From contig JAWNZC010000368.1 in NCBI GenBank assembly GCA_035771165.1, positions 1,092,001-1,156,000 of the forward strand: a DNA stretch of 64,000 nt, read 5' to 3'. Position 1 is the stretch's first letter. Every line of letters starts with the position of its first letter. The notes beneath the pieces are model-generated. The model saw only the letters and a program-made list of their open reading frames with translations. It searched no databases and was not told where the DNA came from. Positions 22,285 to 34,085 of this stretch are shown here, in pieces. The position numbers were made by a program, and so were the translations under genes. Source of the DNA: Paragorgia papillata (Eukaryota; Cnidaria; Anthozoa; Scleralcyonacea; Coralliidae).

Positions 22285-22535
22285 CCGTGGTTTTATACCT
22301 GATAAAACGTCTTGACGTCAGAAAGAATACTAATGAACATACAATTTTATATAAAGAATACTAATGAACATACAATTTTATATAAAGAATACTAATGAAC
22401 TTAACATCCAATAACGAATCGTTTTTGAAGCCACTCAAAACACTCGCATCACGTGTTTTATCAGATCTAAAACACTCGGGCTGCGCCCTCGTGGTTTTAA
22501 ATCTGATAAAACACTCCTGCTCGTGTTTTAAATAT
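22285..22535. repeat. Cluster of ATCTGATAAAACAC inverted repeats
   Basis: CGTGTTTTATCAGATCTAAA and TTTAAATCTGATAAAACACT form an inverted pair around 22452-22515, with a third half-site at 22297. A TATAAAGAATACTAATGAAC unit is repeated in tandem just before (22326-22400). The same palindromic core occurs at 34010-34080. Confidence 0.7.
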
Positions 22536-22654
22536 TACGTAAAATATGAATAAATTAGAAATAAATGAGTATTATAGTACATATACATGTTCAGAAAGGC
22601 CGAAGTAAAGTGGAAAAATCAAAATAAGGAAAGAAGGGCGGAGCTATTATCGGC

Positions 22655-23120
22655 ATTTATATAAAGTTTAAAGTGCATATGAAACGAAAATTAAGTTTGT
22701 CTTATTTGAAAGAACACTTAAAATCTTTTGCAGTTTTTCGTTTCCTTCTTCGTTCTTGAAATATTTTAGTTTGTTTGATATGCAAATTAAATATTTTGAT
22801 GTCATACGTGCATAATGAGTTATCGAAAAAGTTATATATCTTTGCTATTATCAAATATAATAATCACTTGCTGATCCACATGTGTAGTGTTGTGGGCGAA
22901 ACACATCTACATGCTTCATTCAAATTAATTTGGTTTGTTGATAGAAAAGATATCTAACCTTCTCCGATAGCTCATTATGCGTCTACGACGTCAATATGTT
23001 TAATTTGCATATAAACAAACGAAAATATCTCAAGAACGAAAAACTACAAAAGATGTCACTATAATTTTAAGTGTTCTTTCAAATAAGACTTAAATTTCGT
23101 TTCATAGGCACTTCAAGTTT
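22655..23120. mobile_element. Foldback/MITE with about 150-bp arms
   Basis: The left arm (CATATGAAACGAAAATTAAG ... AAAGAACACTTAAAATCTTT ... GTTTGATATGCAAATTAAAT) is mirrored by the right arm (ATTTGCATATAAACAAACG ... AAGTGTTCTTTCAAATAAGA ... CGTTTCATAGGCACTTCAAG). A related half occurs near 32605-32660. No coding content. Confidence 0.75.
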
Positions 23121-23133
23121 GGAGATTAAAAGA

Positions 23134-23345
23134 CTAGCTTTCACGTACGAGCAGTTCAGAGGTTGAAACAGCAAGAGGAAAGGATTTTGAAGTCGTTATA
23201 AGTGAGGCAGTGTGGCCAGTTTCAGTGAGATGTGAGAGGATGCTGGTCGGTGGAGGCTTAACACGTTTCTTACAAGTAAGAGCAGATACCCCCATGCAAG
23301 TGATTGAGACTCGTGTGTGTAAATGGCGAGCCGTTTCGCACACAT
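23134..23345 (-). pseudogene. PLE GIY-YIG C-terminal fragment
   Basis: The frame reads CETARHLHTRVS, then GVSALTCKKRVKPP, ILSHLTETGHTASL and SELLVRES. This is the C-terminal part of a PLE GIY-YIG nuclease (ETxRxLxxRxxEH ... H..x.GH). The Y-I-G signature itself lies out of frame just upstream, and the element is dead. Confidence 0.65.
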
Positions 23346-23479
23346 TGGTTCAGCGTTCATACGTAAAGAATAAACAGCATGAGATCTCATATAATACTCA
23401 TATATTTCTAATTTATTCATTGTTTGCTGGTCTTTTCATGCATCCAAACCACAAATCGCCGAGATTATTCGCGGTATAA

Positions 23480-23996
23480 TCGAACGACTCATCAACGCAC
23501 AAGAACGGTTTACAGAACAGTGATACTATTAAAGTCACAGGGAATGAATCGATAGCATTAGCCTTCATTCATAATTGCAAGTCTCTAGACCTTACTGAGA
23601 TATTAATGACTATTGCATGTGTAAATTGTCGCACGCAGCACGATAAAATGCCTCAGACAGAAATCTCTTTTGATCGTGTGATTTCGTAGTGCTCCTGATT
23701 ATCTGAAGCACTTCTTTCACAAATTCTGCTTTCAATCATCTTGAGTAATAGATAAATTAGTAAAACACCGTGGTAAAACTTGTCCCTATCAATAAGTATC
23801 ATATATATCACGATCGGAAATGGCCGCTGTCGAGGCTCGCGAAATGCGGGCTGACCCATATTAGCTACGCATTCGTAGAACGAATATCTTGCGTGTAAAC
23901 GTCATCAATACACGGCCGACAACTCACTTGAGCCAGCACGCACGTGGACAGCGAACTGCCCCATGAAAGTGGCCGATTTTGTATGCGATTTCCAAC

Positions 23997-24000
<4 letters not shown>
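23480..24000. other. No gene seen
   Basis: Unique-looking A+T-rich sequence with no coding or repeat structure that I can support, up to the (AT)n array. Confidence 0.45.

Positions 24001-24076
<76 letters not shown>
24000..24076. repeat. (AT)n microsatellite
   Basis: About 38 uninterrupted AT dinucleotides. Confidence 0.98.
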
Positions 24077-24079
<3 letters not shown>

Positions 24080-24588
24080 ACTCAGTGTTCAAGTGTTGAC
24101 AAGAACAACTTCGCGAGTCTTCGGCACGCTCAAACTCGAAATATTGGCAATCGGGCAACTCATTTTATTTCTGACGTTTTTGCTTGTATTGTATCCAATA
24201 CCAGTTCTCCGCGGCAAGGTCTGTAAAGTTAGGACTTTGCCAAATAACGTACATTTACAGCAGCTAGATTATTCAGTTCCTTGTCATGTCGTGAAAATCG
24301 CATCGTTGAAATCCTCTTGTGAAAATCCAATACATACTACAAATGTAACCGCGAATTTTGTGTAAATAAAGAGTAATCAGGCGTTTAAAAGGGGCTTCAG
24401 AAGTTGATAAGAGTAAACAGCGCTGTGAAATTACACGAATGAGAGTATATGACATGACAGCCATGATCACCGTCGGTGATTAATTGTCAGTAACGAAATA
24501 AACACAATAGGTATGGCTCTGAAACATTTTAGGACAATTATATTTCACTAAGAATCAAGGGGCTGGAGACTAACTACCCATTCAATAC

Positions 24589-26190
24589 CAACCTCGTACC
24601 CAGGGTCTTGCCTCCGCTCCCCCGCCCCGGCCCACCGCTGCGGAAAGACCCTGGTACACGCTGGTCACGTGTCGTCTATCAAAATTTTCGACTGTGGGAG
24701 TGTCCCCTGCGTATCAATGCTTGACCTTGCTGGAATAGTCGAAGAAATGCATGTATACATATCTTGTTTTGTTTTCTGGTATTAGATTTTGAAATGAATG
24801 TTAAACCGGTGATACGATTTTAAAATTGAAACAAGTTGTTTTGACAGCTGTTGTTTTTAGTTTATAATAAATCGCTGTGTTTATTTAAGTTTACAACGAA
24901 GAAAGTTTTTGATGTTCCCATTCGATTAATAATCGTCAACCTGGGTGCTTAAATTATACAATATATAGTCGATTAATCGATATCTTATTATCATTTTTCT
25001 ATTTATATAAACTCCAGTTACTCCGCAAATTTGATCTTTCGTCGCTTGATCATGAAATATGAATACGCCACTACGAAAACTGTTGCCGCTCCTCCATTCG
25101 GCAAAGTATATTAAAATATCGAATAATAGTATTAATCAACGTACGACAAATAAACAAAAATAAACAGTACTAAAATAGTAAAATATTTGAAACCAAGATC
25201 ATTCTATAATGCTACAGCAAAACACTAGACACATTTAATAAGGCAAAGGTGAAATGTCGAACCTTTGTTGTCATCTGTCTGCATTTCTGAATGCGCTGTG
25301 TTGTTTACTTAAAGAAATAGTACTTTCAGTAGACTTCAAGAAAGCGGGCGAGTCTTATCAATTTTTCTGCTTCTTTGCTGTCACAAACTTCATGTCCGAT
25401 AAAGAAACCCCCGTTCAAGTTAACTTGTTACGTATCTTTTAGTTTTGATCGTTTTAAACGCAACAACCTAATACCCGCCGCTTTTCGGACTATTAATAAT
25501 AACACGTCGTATTAAATTATAGTCCCTCGCCAATTGTTTAAAATATAATAGGTACGGATATCGACTAACCTTTTGAAAATGAACTTGAAAATTGGCATTT
25601 TATATCAAATATATTTATCAATTATCATGTTCGTGGATGACTGACCATATTTTTGTCCGCATGAGAACTGGTCAAAACAACGCAGCACAGTAAACCTCAC
25701 AGACTGTTTCAAACTCTCAATATAAACAATAAAATACGTATGTGTTTCACCTGTACGTTGTTGAATACCACACGTGAAAACTGCCATTATATTTAAGTGA
25801 ATATGTCCAGTTAAAAGCCTCGCGATTCGAATGCTTAAAACGAATATTCCCCCATCAATAACACATGTCGCCAGCGCTACAAAGCCAGCAAAATATTGAT
25901 CTTTGAAGCTTTGGCATTCTTATTAAATTATATCTCGTTTCGGATTGTTTCTCCAAGCCGTTGTGCACCTTTCGTGAGTCGTGACATTTCATCTGGCCAG
26001 ATGTTTTCCGTTTTGTATAAACACTACTCCGGTCGGTAAGTCGAGAAAGTTTTTTGTACCACCCTACCCACACTAAATTTATTTTGTACTGCCCATATTT
26101 TGGGAAGCACGTGACCAGCGTGTACCAGGGTCTTTCCGCAGCGGTGGGCGGGGGCGGGGGAGCGGAGGTAAGACCCTGGGTACGAGGTTG
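24589..26190. mobile_element. 1.60-kb terminal-inverted-repeat transposon, second copy, 9-bp TSD
   Basis: It has the same termini as 16493-18080 (CAACCTCGTACCCAGGGTCT ... CCACCGCTGCGGAAAGACCC), with an extra CCCCGCCCCGG stretch in both TIRs. The 9-bp duplication ATTCAATAC flanks it at 24580-24588 and 26191-26199. The interior does not visibly match that of the first copy, and no transposase is seen, so the family seems to share ends but not cores. Confidence 0.88.
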
Positions 26191-26587
26191 ATTCAATACC
26201 TGTGGACTGTGGACGGCCTGAAAATCGTTCTTGTGCGCTCATGATTTGTCGGTCTGATTCATATAACTAGCGAACATAAAAGCACGATTATTGCGTTCCT
26301 TGGCTAATATATGTGATGTCAATCTGATTGTGAAGCTTGCGTGATTGAAATTCTCACGTGTAATCGATGGTATATTGAAACAGTAGCCGCAAATTGGATA
26401 AATTTCGTAAATAAACGCCAGAGCACTGTATGTATTTCGCGAAGGTATTCTGAACGATGTTTGTTCTTGCTATTCGGGCAATCATCGCGGTGATCCAGAT
26501 TCTGGATCACTTTGGGCAATACAGCATCTTGATTGGTTCGGCACGTTCTGAGAAACCTCGAACTGTTCCAGAGGTTCTTCCCCGATC

Positions 26588-28985
26588 ACAACACAACACA
26601 ACATAACACGACACGACACCACACCACACCACACCACACCACAACACACTACACGACACACAACACACTACACTACACAACACACTACACAACACACTAC
26701 ACAACACACTACACAACACACTACACAACACACTACACAACACACTACACAACACACTACACAACACACTACACAACACACTACACAACACACTACACAA
26801 CAACACACTACACAACACACAACACTACACAACACACTACACAACACACTACACAACACACTACACAACACACCACACTACACAACACAACACACTACAC
26901 AACACACAACACTACACAACACACTACACAACACACTACACAACACACTACACAACACACTACACAACACACTACACAACACACTACACAACACACTACA
27001 CAACACACTACACAACACACTACACAACACACTACACAACACACTACACAACACACTACACAACACACTACACAACACACTACACACAACACACAACACA
27101 CTACACACTACACACTACACAACACACTACACTACACACTACACAACACACTACACAACACAACACACTACACAACACAACACACACCACAACACAACAC
27201 AACACAACACAACACAACACAACACAACACAACACAACACACTACACCGGACAGGACAGTACAGCACAGCACAAGCCAACGAACCACACCACACCGGACA
27301 GCACAGCACAAACCAACGCAACACACCACACCGGGCAATACAGCAAAAGCTAACGCTACGCACCACACCTCACCGGACAGTACAATACAGCACAAGCCAA
27401 CGCGCCGCACCACACCACACCGGACAGCACAGCACAAGCCAATGCACCACACCACACCGGACAGCGCAGCCCAACACACCACACCACACCGGACAGTACA
27501 GCACAGCACAAGCCAACGCAACACACCACACCACACATGACAGCACATCACAAGCTAATGCAACGCACCACACAGGACAGTACAGTACAGTACCGACAAG
27601 CCAACACAAGGCATCACAGCGGACAGTATGGCACAGCACAAACCAACGCACCACACCACACCGGACAGTACAGCACAGGACGGCACAAGAGGGCACAAGC
27701 CAATGCAACACGCCACACTGTACAGTACAGTACAGTACAGTACAGTACAGTACAGTACAGTACAGTACAGTACAGTACAGTACAGTACAGTACAGTACAG
27801 TACAGTACAGTACAGTACAGTGCAATGCAGTACAGTTCAGTTCAGTGCAATGCAGTACAGTTCAGTGCAATACAGTGCAGTGCAGTACAGTTCAGTACAA
27901 TGCAGTACAGTACAGTACAATACAGCTCAGCAGGGCACAAGCCAACGCACTACACCACACCACACCACACCGGATAGTACAGTACAGCACAACACAAGCC
28001 AACCCAATGCACCACATCGGACAGTGCAGCACAAGCCAACGCACCACACCACACCGGACAGTACAACACAACACAACACAACACAACACAACACAACACA
28101 ACACAACACAACACAACACAACACAACACAACACAACACAACACAACACAACACAACACAACACAACACAATCCAACGCACACACCGGACAGTGCAGGAC
28201 AAGCCAACGCAACGCACCACACCGGACAGTGCAGCACAAGCCAACGCAACGCACCACACCGGACAGTACAACACAGCACAGCACAGCACAGCACAGCACA
28301 ACACAACACAACACAACACAACACAACACAACACAACACAACACAACACAACACAACACAACACAACACAACACAACACACAACACAATCCAACGCACAC
28401 ACCGGACAGTGCAGGACAAGCCAACGCAACGCACCACACCGGACAGTGCAGCACAAGCCAACGCAACGCACCACACCGGACAGTACAACACAGCACAGCA
28501 CAACACAACACAACACAACACAACACAACACAACACAACACAACACAACACAACACAACACAACACAACACAATCAAACGCACACACCGGACAGTGCAGG
28601 ACAAGCCAACGCAACGCACCACACCGGACAGTGCAGCACAAGCCAACGCAACGCACCACACCGGACAGTACAACACAGCACAGCACAACACAACACAACA
28701 CAACACAACACAACACAACACAACACAACACAACACAACACAACACAACACAACACAATCACAACACAACACAACGCAACGCAACACAACAACAACACAA
28801 CACAACACAACACAACACAACACAACACAACACAACACAACACAACACAACACAACACAACACAACACAACACAACACAACATAATCCAACGCACACACC
28901 GGACAGTGCAGGACAAGCCAACGCAACGCACCACACCGGACAGCACAGCACAAGCCAACGCAACGCAACGCAATACAACACAATT
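26588..28985. repeat. 2.4-kb composite satellite (AACAC, CACACTACACAA, CAGTA units)
   Basis: The segments in order are: ACACC/AACAC near 26588-26660; the 12-mer CACACTACACAA to about 27110; (AACAC)n at 27185-27240; a spaced minisatellite CACACCGGACAGTACAGCAC / AAGCCAACGCA to about 27715; (CAGTA)n at 27718-27920; then blocks of (AACAC)n separated by the minisatellite core. Up to five frames stay open for hundreds of codons because the units lack stops. No coding role is implied. It precedes the acidic linker exon of gene copy A. Confidence 0.97.
28165..28965. repeat. Higher-order repeat within the satellite, four units
   Basis: A block beginning CCAACGCACACACCGGACAG, followed by two GTGCAG-GACAAGCCAACGCAACG lines and ending in an (AACAC)n run, recurs near 28172, 28390, 28574 and 28889. 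Unit length varies from about 185 to 315 bp with the length of the (AACAC)n run. The third unit reads TCAAACGCAC instead of TCCAACGCAC. The fourth is truncated. Confidence 0.85.
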
Positions 28986-29510
28986 GACTCATATTCATAT
29001 TGTACCTTAATAAAAGTATTTACATTAAAAAAGCTTTGTGTGAACTTTAACAAAATTTGACAATATTTATTGGTTTGTTTTTGGTTGCAGTTCAGTTGTC
29101 GACGACGACAGTGTTGCAAAGGAATCAACAGGTAAATTGACCACCATTTTTATTGTGACTGGATTCTAGCACAGATTGGTTTCTTCGTATGTTGTGTTTT
29201 TTTCTACTTTTCCTGAGTAAGTCGTTCAGTAATATAAAAGTACAGAACTGCTGCTGCTGAACTACCCACGTTTTAATTGACTGTACCGAAAAGCATGGCG
29301 ACTTGTACATTTAACCACACTCCTTTGCGCACAGTAAATAAATTGTTTCTTGCAGAATTATCGGACGATAGGGTTTTAAAACGACCAACTTAACTTTGGT
29401 AGGAGTGAAGTTCTTGCTTTTTTAATTCATGTTAGAATGATAAATAATACATGTTAAGTTGTTATTAGTGATATGAGGTTTTCGCAAGCCTGTGTTGTAT
29501 AGGTGACGCA
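28980..29510 (+). repeat. Segmental duplication, partner 57335-57850
   Basis: The region from ACAATTGACTCATATTCATA through the acidic exon, GACCACCATTTTTATTGTG, GAACTGCTGCTGCTGAACT and CATGGCGACTTGTACATTTA aligns with 57335-57850 with scattered substitutions. Both copies begin at the end of an (AACAC)n satellite, so the satellite was part of the duplicated block or hosts the breakpoint. Confidence 0.9.
29096..29131 (+). CDS. Acidic linker exon, copy A
   Basis: Acceptor GCAGTTCAG ends at 29095; donor ACAG|GTAAAT follows 29131. The 36-nt exon is phase 1 at both ends and encodes VDDDSVAKEST between split codons. An upstream AG at 29089-29090 would give phase 1 to phase 0, so I prefer the downstream AG. 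The twin 57449-57484 reads DDDDSVAEEST. If gene A is active, this would join to the decayed terminal exon at 30102. Confidence 0.6.
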
Positions 29511-29719
29511 AGCTCAAGAAATAGACGGAAACGATGTTGAAGGAGAATTTTATTTTATTGTTTCCATTGCCCCACAATCCTCACCGCGCAAGTGAACGTA
29601 CCATGCATATAAATAAATAAATAGTCCATGCGTGTAAAATGATTCCACGCGTGTCGAGATTAACACCATCACCGGGATCCGGGCCTTTGGCCCTACGCCC
29701 GGGCTCGGAGATTAATAAT

Positions 29720-29990
29720 TGCAAATAGGTCACTGACTACATTTTAAAGTTAGCCTGACTCTGCTTCTTTAAAATTTTGCAAAAGATAGTTTTGTCAAAA
29801 AGATAATTGTCCATGCAGCAAATAATTTTCAAAAAATCCATAAGGATAAAGTTTGGAAAAACATTTCGTCACTATTTAAGTAACGTTTTCAGAGTGATAA
29901 ATATTTACACGATTTATACTTGACTGATACAAAAATAGATGTGATAGGAAATACAAGGGAAAGGAGTGGGAGTGAGTAGACAGGCAAAGA
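29720..29990 (+). pseudogene. Relic of linker-exon downstream intron
   Basis: TAATAATTGCAAATAGGTCA, CTGACTACATTTTAAAGTTA and GCCTGACTCTGCTTCTTT echo the intron just after the linker exons at 52052/53154 and 3720. No exon remains recognisable in front of it. Confidence 0.5.
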
Positions 29991-30101
29991 AACAGTGAGA
30001 GAAATTGAAATAGTTTTAAAGGATCTTTTCCAAACCTTATCGTTATTGACTCAAAGTGGTTCTATTATATTTAATTATCTTTTTTATTAGATTCTTTCCT
30101 G

Positions 30102-30124
30102 GTATTTCTGATACAAAGCGTTAA
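30102..30124 (+). pseudogene. Decayed terminal exon, copy A
   Basis: This aligns with the terminal exon at 58376-58398: GT ATT TCT GAT ACA AAG CGT TAA against GT AGT CGT GAT GCA AAG CGC TAA. The reading frame and the stop are conserved, but the acceptor AG is TG here (30100-30101). Unless another acceptor is used, copy A cannot splice as copy B does. Confidence 0.45.
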
Positions 30125-30129
30125 AAGAC

Positions 30130-31015
30130 GCGTTTTTCGATATTCGATACTAGTAGAAAGTTATACAACATTTTGTGAATTGACTGAAAAAAGCCTGAAA
30201 TACGGGAATAGCCTTCCACGTACATGTAAAAAGTTTCGCAATTATCGAATTCCCTTGATCTGTAAACAGGGAAATATACATATTTAGCGAAGAATACATT
30301 TCGAGTAAAAGCCATGTGAAAGAAAATTTAACTTAAATTTCACTACCGGTTAAAAAAAAGAAATTTAGGAAAAACTAAATTTGCTTCTGAAGGTATATGG
30401 TAACCTTACTACCATTTCGCGTTTGGATTCGTGCTCAGGCAAGCTTCATCGCGCCGCGATTTGTGAAGGGTAACGCGATAGCAATCGCGCTGCGATTCTA
30501 ATCGATATTTCCTCATGAAACGCGATCGCCTTTCTCCCTTTTTACATTAATTAAAACATATATATTATTAACATTTACCCGAGAGTACACAGGCTAATCA
30601 ATGGAGCTTACGTTGCCCAAACGCGATCGTGCTTCAATGAAACACGATTGCGTATACAATGACCGGCTGATTACTCTCGCCTCCACATTTAAATTTCACA
30701 TTCGGGCAAAATGTTTGACGACTACACGCGATGACAAATTATCTCTCTTCGTGAGAGTTACAATTTACCCTCTGAAATTAGTCGTGCCTTAGAAGGTGAA
30801 GAGATCAAAGTAACACGATCTGGTGTGTTTCCAAATTTTTATAGCGTCACGAAGAGAGGAAAACACATTTGCGAAAGTGAATAGAAAAATAACACCTAAG
30901 GTATAAATAACTAAGTCTTGCGGGGTTTACGTTTTACCCTTATTAGAGAAACAGGTTGAGAAAGCCTTTGTGAACGCGATCGCATTTAGGCAAAGTCGTT
31001 GAACGTATCTCTGAT
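30130..31015. other. No gene seen; cluster of CGCGATCG-type words
   Basis: This stretch has no recognisable exon. CGCGATCG/CGCGATTG and related words recur in both orientations between about 30450 and 30985 (ATCGCGCCGCGATTTG, AACGCGATCGCC, AACGCGATCGTGC, AACACGATTGCG, AACGCGATCGCATTT). This suggests a degraded inverted-repeat element. Confidence 0.45.
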
Positions 31016-31019
31016 CTTT

Positions 31020-31560
31020 CATAAGTCGTTACGTCGCGTTGTCCTAATAGACGATTTATTATTTTTCCTTGGGCGGCTATGCCAGACAATTTTATTCGGC
31101 CGTGCTGTCAGAGACGTCTCAGAAAGCGACAAATGAAAGCTTAAGTTGAACGAATTTATTATTTTACAATGGCTTACACCAGATTATTTGTAATACTCTC
31201 GTTAACGCCAGACGATTTTATTTGCAAGGGAAAGAAGAACGAACTAAGGAATGCATTTCAATGAATTAAACTGTGTGATATCTTTAACTTTCATGAGTAA
31301 CACATGCATCGTACATGCATCAGCAAAAAGCAGTTCAATTGTTTTTAATTTTCACAGACGGTTAGTAACACTCCCCGGCGACGGTCCCTGTGATTGGGAG
31401 GTATGGTGATTGGTTGTTCTATATTTGGCATAGTACCGTATTGATTTCATTGGTTCCTGGTACGCAAAGGGAACAGAATGTTACGTTCAGACAAGCAGGC
31501 GTTTGTCGGGGGACGTGAGGGGTTTCCCTAAGAACGTTTCCGCGGGAGGCTATTGATAAC
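31020..31560. repeat. Interspersed element, partner 54118-54975
   Basis: Starts CGTTACGTCGCGTTGTC; includes GCGGCTATGCCAGACAATTT, CGTCAGAGACGTCTC-type sequence, CAGTACCGTATTGATTTCAT and ends near GCGGGAGGCTAT. The 54-kb copy carries the same landmarks with a longer middle. No coding region is seen. It probably belongs to one repeat family, perhaps with TIRs that I could not define. Confidence 0.75.
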
Positions 31561-32324
31561 CCAACAAGTTAAGACTCCTATCTTGTGTCTTGATCAGGGA
31601 TGATTGTTGTGAAGACCGGTCCTATACAAAACCTAGTTGTCTTGTCAGAAAACAATAGTGTTGGCTTTATTCGAGCTTATTAAACAGCCAGTCAAAAGGC
31701 GTCACGCACACTCGATTATTTTACTTTCCTTGACAGAAGGTAAGCCTTCTCAAACGTTTCGTTCCTTATGGTCCGTCCTTATATACCAATATTCAGATCG
31801 TTCAAACTGATTTGCATTTTACCACGCGTGTAAGGCCTTCGGCCCTACGCCCGGGCTCGGGGATTATTTTTTGGGGATTCTATTTTTGTTTGGCCTTTCT
31901 TTGTAATGATTCATGGTTTTATTCGTGAATATAATATTCGGACTCATGCAAAAAGTCCAGCATTTTTACAAATTATTCTAAAAATGTTTTTTATATATTT
32001 CTTTGGCTATTCAGGTTCTTAAAGATGTTGTTTTTGACTCTTTTTTTACCCAAATCGGTCTTCAGCATTCTATTTTGGCTAACACCAGGCATTTGTATTC
32101 AGCTCTAGGCAAGTCCTCGGTCAAGAATTAGTTTGAGAAAAACTAAAAAAGTGGTTGTTGCTTGTCAGAAATCTAATTTTTTATACGCTGTAGCTGTGGT
32201 TTCTTGATTGTGTGACCGTAAACGCATATGCTTATGAGCATTACATTTTTAACACAAGGCACGTGCATTGGATTATGTCGTTAATTTTAAACACAGTTAC
32301 TGTAAGTGCACAGTTATTGTTGAT

Positions 32325-32560
32325 TTCATATTACTTTACCGCCGTGTATTGTGTGAAGTTTGTTGGGAAGTTCCGAAGATCGTTCGGAACTTGGGAACTA
32401 CGCAAACAAGGTTACCAAATTATCCAATCAAATTGCGAGCTGTGAATCAAAGCTCATTTTGATTGGATAATTGCCAACTTTGTTTACGTAGTTTCCAAGT
32501 TCCGAACGAACTTCAGAACTTCCCAACGAACTTCGCAATACACGGCGGTAACGTAATATG
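32325..32560. mobile_element. Foldback MITE with about 100-bp arms
   Basis: TTCATATTACTTTACCGCCG ... GGGAAGTTCCGAAGATCGTT ... ACGCAAACAAGGTTACCAAA is mirrored by the right arm ending CACGGCGGTAACGTAATATG. The whole segment can fold into a long hairpin with a short loop around AATCAAAGCTC. Confidence 0.85.
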
Positions 32561-32979
32561 AAATCAAAAAATTAAAACTTTACTGTATTATTCTTCGTTT
32601 TGGAGATGTTTCAGTTTGTTTGATATGTAAATCAGATGGTCTCTGATGTCATAACTAGGGTACAGCGTTTTTATGCATTACAAAATCACTTATACCTCCA
32701 TGATTGCTCAAGATGAAATGTGCAGTGTCGCGAAGAGTTTTATTGTGCACAGTTTCAAGTGATTTTGTTAAACAAACTTGGAGATAAAACTGTGTTTGCT
32801 ATGTGTGAATAGCCCCCCTGTTACACCCCCCCCCTCCCTCCCCCGTTGGGGAAAAAACGTCATTTCGGGAACTGATTTGCCAGAAAAATCGAAGTTTTAA
32901 GAATTGAAATAGATAAAACGAAACTTTGCCTGTTAATAGAGCACTTTTTACAGCTACAAACAGGCAAGTTGACATTTTA

Positions 32980-33470
32980 TTTTGACTTTAGACTAAGTGG
33001 TTTGGTTTGGAAGTTGCTAATGTAATTTTCACAGATAGCGATGGAAATACTATTTGTGACCTTCAAATTGCAAAATTTCTTCCAGGGTACATTCCCCCAG
33101 ACCCCCTATTAATTTTAGCCCCTCTGTCAAGGACCTTAGCCCCTGTGTCAGGGAATTCCTGGCGACACCCCTGCGCAATAAACCAGGCCAGTTGTATCCC
33201 ATTGAATCATGCAAGCTACAAAGATCTATTGTTGTTTTGTCTTTTCTTTATTTAGCAGAGAGTTTCTCCAGAAAGAGATTGAATCCTGATGATAAACCTC
33301 GCAACGAAGACAAAAGTAAGCATTTTTATTTAGTTAAATTGAACTTTTCACATTTTTGTTGTAATTATTTATTTGTATATTGATGTATAATCCAATGCAA
33401 ATAAGATTGAAAAATGATAGTAATTCCATTAGATTCTACACATGAAACTTTCAACGTATGAAGCGGGTGT
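32980..33470 (+). repeat. Segmental duplication, partner 14110-14590
   Basis: Copy B of the linker-A block, with the same landmarks as 14110-14590. The duplicated block extends on both sides of the exon, so the exon was copied with its introns. Confidence 0.85.
33259..33315 (+). CDS. Linker exon A, copy B
   Basis: Acceptor TTAGCAG ends at 33258 and donor AAAA|GTAAGC follows 33315. It is 57 nt, phase 1 at both ends, encoding SFSRKRLNPDDKPRNEDK. Relative to copy A it keeps S-x-S-R-K-R-L-N-P-D and the length, and changes Y to F, G to D, S to P, D to N and E to D/K. The preserved frame and splice sites are consistent with function but do not prove it. Confidence 0.7.
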
Positions 33471-33603
33471 TAATTATCAAAGCTTGCTACTGTATGTAGC
33501 GTATTCAAAACACAACAGCTAAACTGCTCACTATAGATATAAAAATTCTCTTTATAGTAATTTAAAATTTTATGTGAATACTGCAGAAAGCAACCTCATT
33601 CTA

Positions 33604-33756
33604 AAGTTGGATTTCTACTACACATAAAATTTCGCGCGCGCTCGACCTTTCTTTTTGTCTTATGAGTTTGCACGTGAAACGAAGTAAAAAACTATCAAAT
33701 TTGTTCAATAGAAAAGTCGAGTACGTGGCATTTTACGCCTAGTGCAAATCCAGCTT
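33604..33756. mobile_element. 153-bp MITE with TA target site, second copy
   Basis: Ends AAGTTGGATTTCTACTACAC and GCCTAGTGCAAATCCAGCTT with TA outside each. It is the same family as 18823-18958. Confidence 0.8.
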
Positions 33757-34009
33757 TATCCTATCCGGGCTGGATTTGAAATATCTTCTCATTTGTTGGA
33801 GATAATAACAGCACATCGTGAGTTGTATATGGACGATATTTTGGTGCTATGTACTTGACTATACCTCTCAACGTGTTTCTATTACAACCTGAAAGGTCCC
33901 TGTTACGCTTTTTAAAGAATGAAATAACTTTTAAAAATCTCTTGAAACCTCATAATTCTAGCGTTGGTTTGTGTTTCTAAATGTACTGTTTAATAAACGA
34001 TCAGGAGTG

Positions 34010-34085
34010 TTTTATCAGATATAAAGACACGAGGTGAAGTCGAGTGTTTTTATATCTGATAAAACACGAACTGCGAGTTTATTGA
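34010..34085. repeat. Palindromic TGTTTTATCAGATAT repeat
   Basis: GAGTGTTTTATCAGATATAA and TTATATCTGATAAAACACGA are inverted around an AGACACGAGGTGAAGTCGAG centre. Same core as the cluster at 22285-22535. Confidence 0.75.

Noticed and set aside
26533..29010. Open frames of 200-460 codons in five or more phases (Thr-Gln-His-Asn, Cys-Val-Leu repeats)
   Set aside because: They exist only because AACAC, CAGTA and CACACTACACAA units contain no stop in most frames; both strands are open over the same bases.
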